DNA from: Perilla frutescens
Taxonomy: Eukaryota; Streptophyta; Magnoliopsida; Lamiales; Lamiaceae
Length of the DNA: 64,000 nucleotides
Reading direction: 5' to 3'
Assembly: GCA_026008535.1 (NCBI GenBank)
Contig: BRKX01000011.1
Span: 43,384,183-43,448,182 of the forward strand
Both the position numbers and the translations under genes were made by a program. Shown here in pieces: positions 60,003-64,000 of the stretch. A model generated the notes under the pieces. It was not told where the DNA came from, did no database searches, and was given only the letters and a program-made list of their open reading frames with translations. Numbering within the stretch: the stretch's first letter is position 1; each line of letters begins with the position of its first letter.

Positions 60003-60933
60003 TTTTCGAGCAAGTGGCAACTTAGAATAAATCAAAGAATAAATCAAATTTATCACAAAATCAAATAGGACACTTTCACAAGTGTCTTATTAGATTCAAA
60101 TCCTTCAAGATCAAAATGATCATAAAAGATTGGATTGACTAGAAAAAACATACTACAGACTTTGATTATTAAAAAATTTCATAAGTTAAACTTAGTTATA
60201 ATCATACATTCACTCTTTTTAAATTGCGGTTGCATCCCAATTCCCAACCAGATATTTTGACATTACAATTTCGATGTTCCATTCACCTTTTTTTTTTTTG
60301 AGGGAAGATGTTCCATTGACTATTTCAGAATGTAAAGTATTTTTGAAAAAAAAAATGCATTCATCATTAGCCCGATCATTAAATTTCTCCAAAAATCGTC
60401 ACAAATTAAGCCCGAGATTGATGTTAAATGTATTGTATTTTCTTGGCGGCGGAGCACATCTGAATTGCCAGAATTGGAACAAAATTTGAAAAGTTGATCC
60501 CAACTATCGGAATGACATTGCATCAAAGCAAGTTGAAATAAAAGTTAAAGTTAATCTAGCAAGTGCAAAGAGGTGATGAACACATTGACTTGATGAAAAC
60601 ATATCACTTGATATTTCATTTTACACAACAATTAATAGTTTCTTGGTTGTGAGCAAAGAGCAAACAACATCTTAATAAAAAAGACAAAAGGGGAGAAAAC
60701 CCCCCAAAATCTTTGGACAAAACTGAACCAACCCTGGTGAACATGTGTGAATAAATAAGCAGAGACAACAACTGTGCAGATTAACATGATGCGATTGATC
60801 CCATTTTAAGCAAAAACATACGGTACTGTACATATGTCAGCTGCAGCATAAATCCTTGTCGACGCAGAACGAGATCGATCGCCACTTCTCACTCAGATTT
60901 TGATCTTGAAAGGCAACGTTGATGATTGTATTT
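60003..60933 (-). other. Spacer and probable 3' UTR of the SAPS gene
   Basis: 60003-60600 shows nothing coding. About 60650-60933 is the likely 3' UTR; no poly(A) signal was assigned. Confidence 0.45.
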
Positions 60934-63900
60934 CTATTCCAACACTGAAACCTCCTGATCAACTCTCCAATAGTTTGCATCATTGAATTCCTTCATATTA
61001 GCCCCACCATCATCTGACCCCTCATTCTCTAATTTTTTAGGTACAAGATTCCTTTTTAGCGGCCCAGCTTCCCCTACGATTCCTTCCTTAAGAGCATGCT
61101 CCATGGCTTTTTCAGTACCCTCTAACTCTACACCAACAAACTCAACGTCCTCTTCAAACAGAGAGGGGGCAGCACCACTTCTGTGACTAGAATCAGACTT
61201 ATCTGAGCCGTCGTGGGAATCATCAACAGAAGTTGATGTCCCGTTTGGTATGGAGTCTCCACTTGAAGTGGTAGTGGTGCTAATTGAAGCATCACCGGCC
61301 TCTACTGAATGCACATTGCTGTCCACCATGTTACCTTGGTCTTCAAATGGGTTCAGGCTAGACCCACCAACTTGAAAATCTGAAACGTCACCCCATGCTA
61401 CCCATTCAGGCATTGGCCTGTCCCCAAATGGATCATCATTGTCTGGTGCCTCAAAACGAAAGAAACCCAGGTCATTAGAGGCACCAGTTCTCTCATTAAG
61501 CAGAACTGACTCGCCCCCACTGATGGAGTTGTTCAATTCGAGTCCATTGAAAGGATTTGTGTCAGCACTGGGTGAGCCATTGCTAGAAGTTTTACTTACT
61601 GATAATTCCTCTAGCTCTCCTACTACTACTTCATCATCAGTGCTAAAGTCACCACCATTAGACATTCTGTTCAATTTAAGATCATTGAGCGCATCAGAGG
61701 ATGAGGTGCCGGTAGATTCATCACCACCACTTCTGTCATCTTGGAATGCAAACCAGTTGGAATTTGTGAACAAACTGATGAAAAGAAACAATAAGCAATG
61801 TCAGACAACAATGAAATATGCTTAGACTCTTAAAGCCATTTTAACAAAAAATTAATTGGTCTGTTTGCCCTTCGCCATCCTGCTGTGAAATATTACACTA
61901 GCCCTTAAATCTTTACAATTATCAAAGTATAATTACAGGACTCCTCAGTCGGAATACCGACAGAGGCTAAGAAGTATCATTGCTCGATTTGTGCACCTAA
62001 TGTTATTTTAAAAAGTTAGCAACAGAACTCACCTCCCTTGGTCGTCACCCAACCTTAAGGATGATATTACAACTTCTGCAGACTCGTCATCAAAGTAAAC
62101 ATCCTAAGAATTGCATCAGTTTCGTGGGTCAACATTCGGGCAATATACTAAAAACTAAAAAGGATCGTGTGCGCAAAAAAAAAAAAAAAAAAAAAAAACG
62201 ATGTGGCTGTTCTTCAGAATAAAGGAATATGAATTATAGCAGCAGTGAATTTCAATTTTTGCTAATAAAGAACGAGCAAAACTGAAAGCTGAATTACCTC
62301 ATCATCACGATCAAGAGCTCCATTACCCTGCAACCAGAATACACACCTCAATAGATATTTTCATGTTTGGAGAAAGTTATCACATATGCTCTATCTAAAT
62401 GTTTGGCTTAAATTAATGATGAATGTCTAGTATAGTTGTTTGATGCTTGGAGAAAGATTTTCTTGTATTTCTGCATGGAGATAGCAAAATTTAGGTTTTT
62501 TTTTTCTTTATACGACTTGTTGACAGTTACCTCAGCATCATCATTATCATATATGCTGTATCTAAATGCTTGGCTCAAATTATTGGCCAAGGCTGCAACG
62601 TCATAATCCCTGTCGTGAACATCTTCCTCATCACTATCCCTGGTCCTGTCATGCAGTGCAGTTGGCCGGCTGCAAAGAAGAACGAGAATTATCACTCTAC
62701 GGACCACGGGTCCAGCAGGGCCTAGAAAACTTGGCAAGCAGAGTGGGTATAAAGCATTTTGCAGCAACCAAAAAATAAGTAAATAAATAGAGATTAAAAG
62801 AAAAAACACCACTCCCACAACCCCAATCACAAGCTAGTCTGATAAAATCAATAGCTCTGCTTATATAAGCTTCATCCAATTTCTGACTCCTTGACAAGTT
62901 AATTAAACAACAAAGTGCATGAATTCATTTCAAGTTTCACCACTGACTTTAGCTTTGGTAGTAAGTGGATAATAAACACCAACGACCATCACAATTTGTT
63001 CAGATTATTGGGGAAGAGAAAGAAGAAAACAAAGAGAGAAGTCATACCCACAAGCCCACCGGTAAACATTCTCGACTATGTTACGCTCATGTAAGACAGT
63101 AGTCTGCCACTCATTCCACTCACTATTTTCCTGAAAAGAATAAAACAATATATCATAATCTACCATAATCAAATTGAGGAACATAGTAAATTAGCTTACA
63201 TACCACCTCAGCAACACAAACTATGTATATAAATCAAGACAATAAGTAACAAGTGCTATTAACCTAAGATATAGATGTAAACAGCAACATGACACTAATC
63301 TAGGACAAAGTTCTGAATCTGTAACCAACCTGAAGATGCTTTTGAACTTCAATGTTTCCCAACTGAATTAATTTATTTGATATACGTGTCAAGTGTCCAA
63401 AGTATCCTGCTCGAGGAACAGACCTTCCAGAAGCTGGTACAGTTGGCTGAATTTGTTTGAGAAGTAACCACAACATTAAGTCAAAACTCGTGGAAGAACA
63501 GAAAGAGAGAAGGGTGAGAAGAAGCTCCATGTTAGGACACACCAGGCAATCATACTAGATAGAATGCAAACATTAGAGGAGACCATAAAATTCATATAGT
63601 TAATTCACATGGATGTGCATCCCATAAAGATGAGATCTTTGGCTTCCTGAACCACAGTACTGTACTTGAATTATCAGCTTTTCAGCTCTTGAATGCAGGT
63701 GTAAACATCATCTCTCCTCCATAAAGTAGAAGTAAACATAACAAAGATGGGTATGCACGCACACCCAGAAACAATTGAGAAAAAATTACTTGATTAAGTT
63801 CACCGAGAGGTGCGGGATTTTTCTCAGCTTGAAGAATCTTGCTAATCAAATTACAATCAACGAGAAGATGGTCAACAATAGCACTATTTTTGCTTTCCAA

Positions 63901-63955
63901 GCATGAATATAAAATGCTCTCCACGTGATGATGTAAAGCATTATTGTAGGGATAC
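60934..63955 (-). CDS. SAPS-domain protein, PP6 phosphatase regulatory subunit (3' part)
   Basis: Partial gene, 5' end beyond the window. SAPS proteins are regulatory subunits of PP6-type (Sit4) phosphatases; the Arabidopsis relatives (SAL group) form PP6 holoenzymes that act on PIN auxin carriers. Exons on plus coordinates, in transcript order: 63790-63955, 63330-63446, 63048-63130, 62531-62669, 62298-62327, 62033-62103, 60934-61774. All junctions are GT-AG and in phase, giving 481 residues. Diagnostic stretches are PRAGYFGHLTRISNKLIQLG, ENVYRWACGRPTALHDRTRD and YDVAALANNLSQAFRYSIYD (end of the SAPS domain). Then come SNWFAFQDDRSGG and the acidic, Ser-rich tail with MPEWVAWGDVSDFQ. The protein ends DQEVSVLE. 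Intron 62104-62297 holds a run of 24 A. Family members are roughly 750-850 residues, so about 40% is missing here. Confidence 0.93.
62175..62198. repeat. Poly-A run in a SAPS-gene intron
   Basis: 24 A on the plus strand, which reads as a T-run upstream of an acceptor on the gene's strand. Confidence 0.95.
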
Positions 63956-64000
63956 CTGCACCAGAAAAATAAGATCATTGGAGAAAGCATAAGTCAGTCT

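Overview
This window is nuclear DNA from a flowering plant, most likely a eudicot. It is very AT-rich and its genes have short plant-type introns. It holds a class-C auxin response factor with an intact miR160 target, plant SAPS and UBL5 genes, and many plant transposon families (hAT, Mutator-like, Stowaway, Helitron, SINE, copia, gypsy). I cannot name the species from sequence alone.

Only three host genes are supported. An ARF16-like auxin response factor is on the + strand (29908-32976, four coding exons, 698 codons plus stop, miR160 site at 31940-31960). UBL5, a 73-residue ubiquitin-like splicing modifier, is on the - strand (58142-58363). The 3' seven exons of a SAPS-domain PP6 regulatory subunit are on the - strand (60934-63955), with the 5' part beyond the right edge. 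ARF16 and the SAPS/PP6 pathway both touch auxin biology, but nothing here shows they are functionally linked by position.

Layout: 1-15.5 kb is gene-free, with long-inverted-repeat elements, LTR fragments, MITEs and SINEs. 15.6-19.1 kb is a decayed hAT transposon with recognisable terminal repeats and target duplication, sitting inside an LTR-like sequence. 20.4-25.2 kb is a Helitron that landed in the 5' end of an older relative and carries a 5'-truncated LINE. 27.2-28.6 kb is a Mutator-like element carrying what looks like a cullin exon, just upstream of the ARF gene. 34.8-36.8 kb holds MITEs. 36.8-45.9 kb is a complete Ty3/gypsy (Tekay/Del-type, chromodomain) element with two apparently identical 2,111-bp LTRs but two stop codons in its polyprotein; it split a Stowaway MITE. 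47.0-50.5 kb is a nest of fold-back elements, a MITE, a SINE and a microsatellite. 50.5-54.7 kb is an old Ty1/copia element. 57.4 kb onward is the second genic block.

I did not find an undescribed biological system. The strongest observations are the nested insertions, whose order can be read from target-site duplications, the captured cullin-like exon, and the conflict between near-zero LTR divergence and two stop codons in the gypsy element. All coordinates and matches were read by eye; no alignment or search was run.
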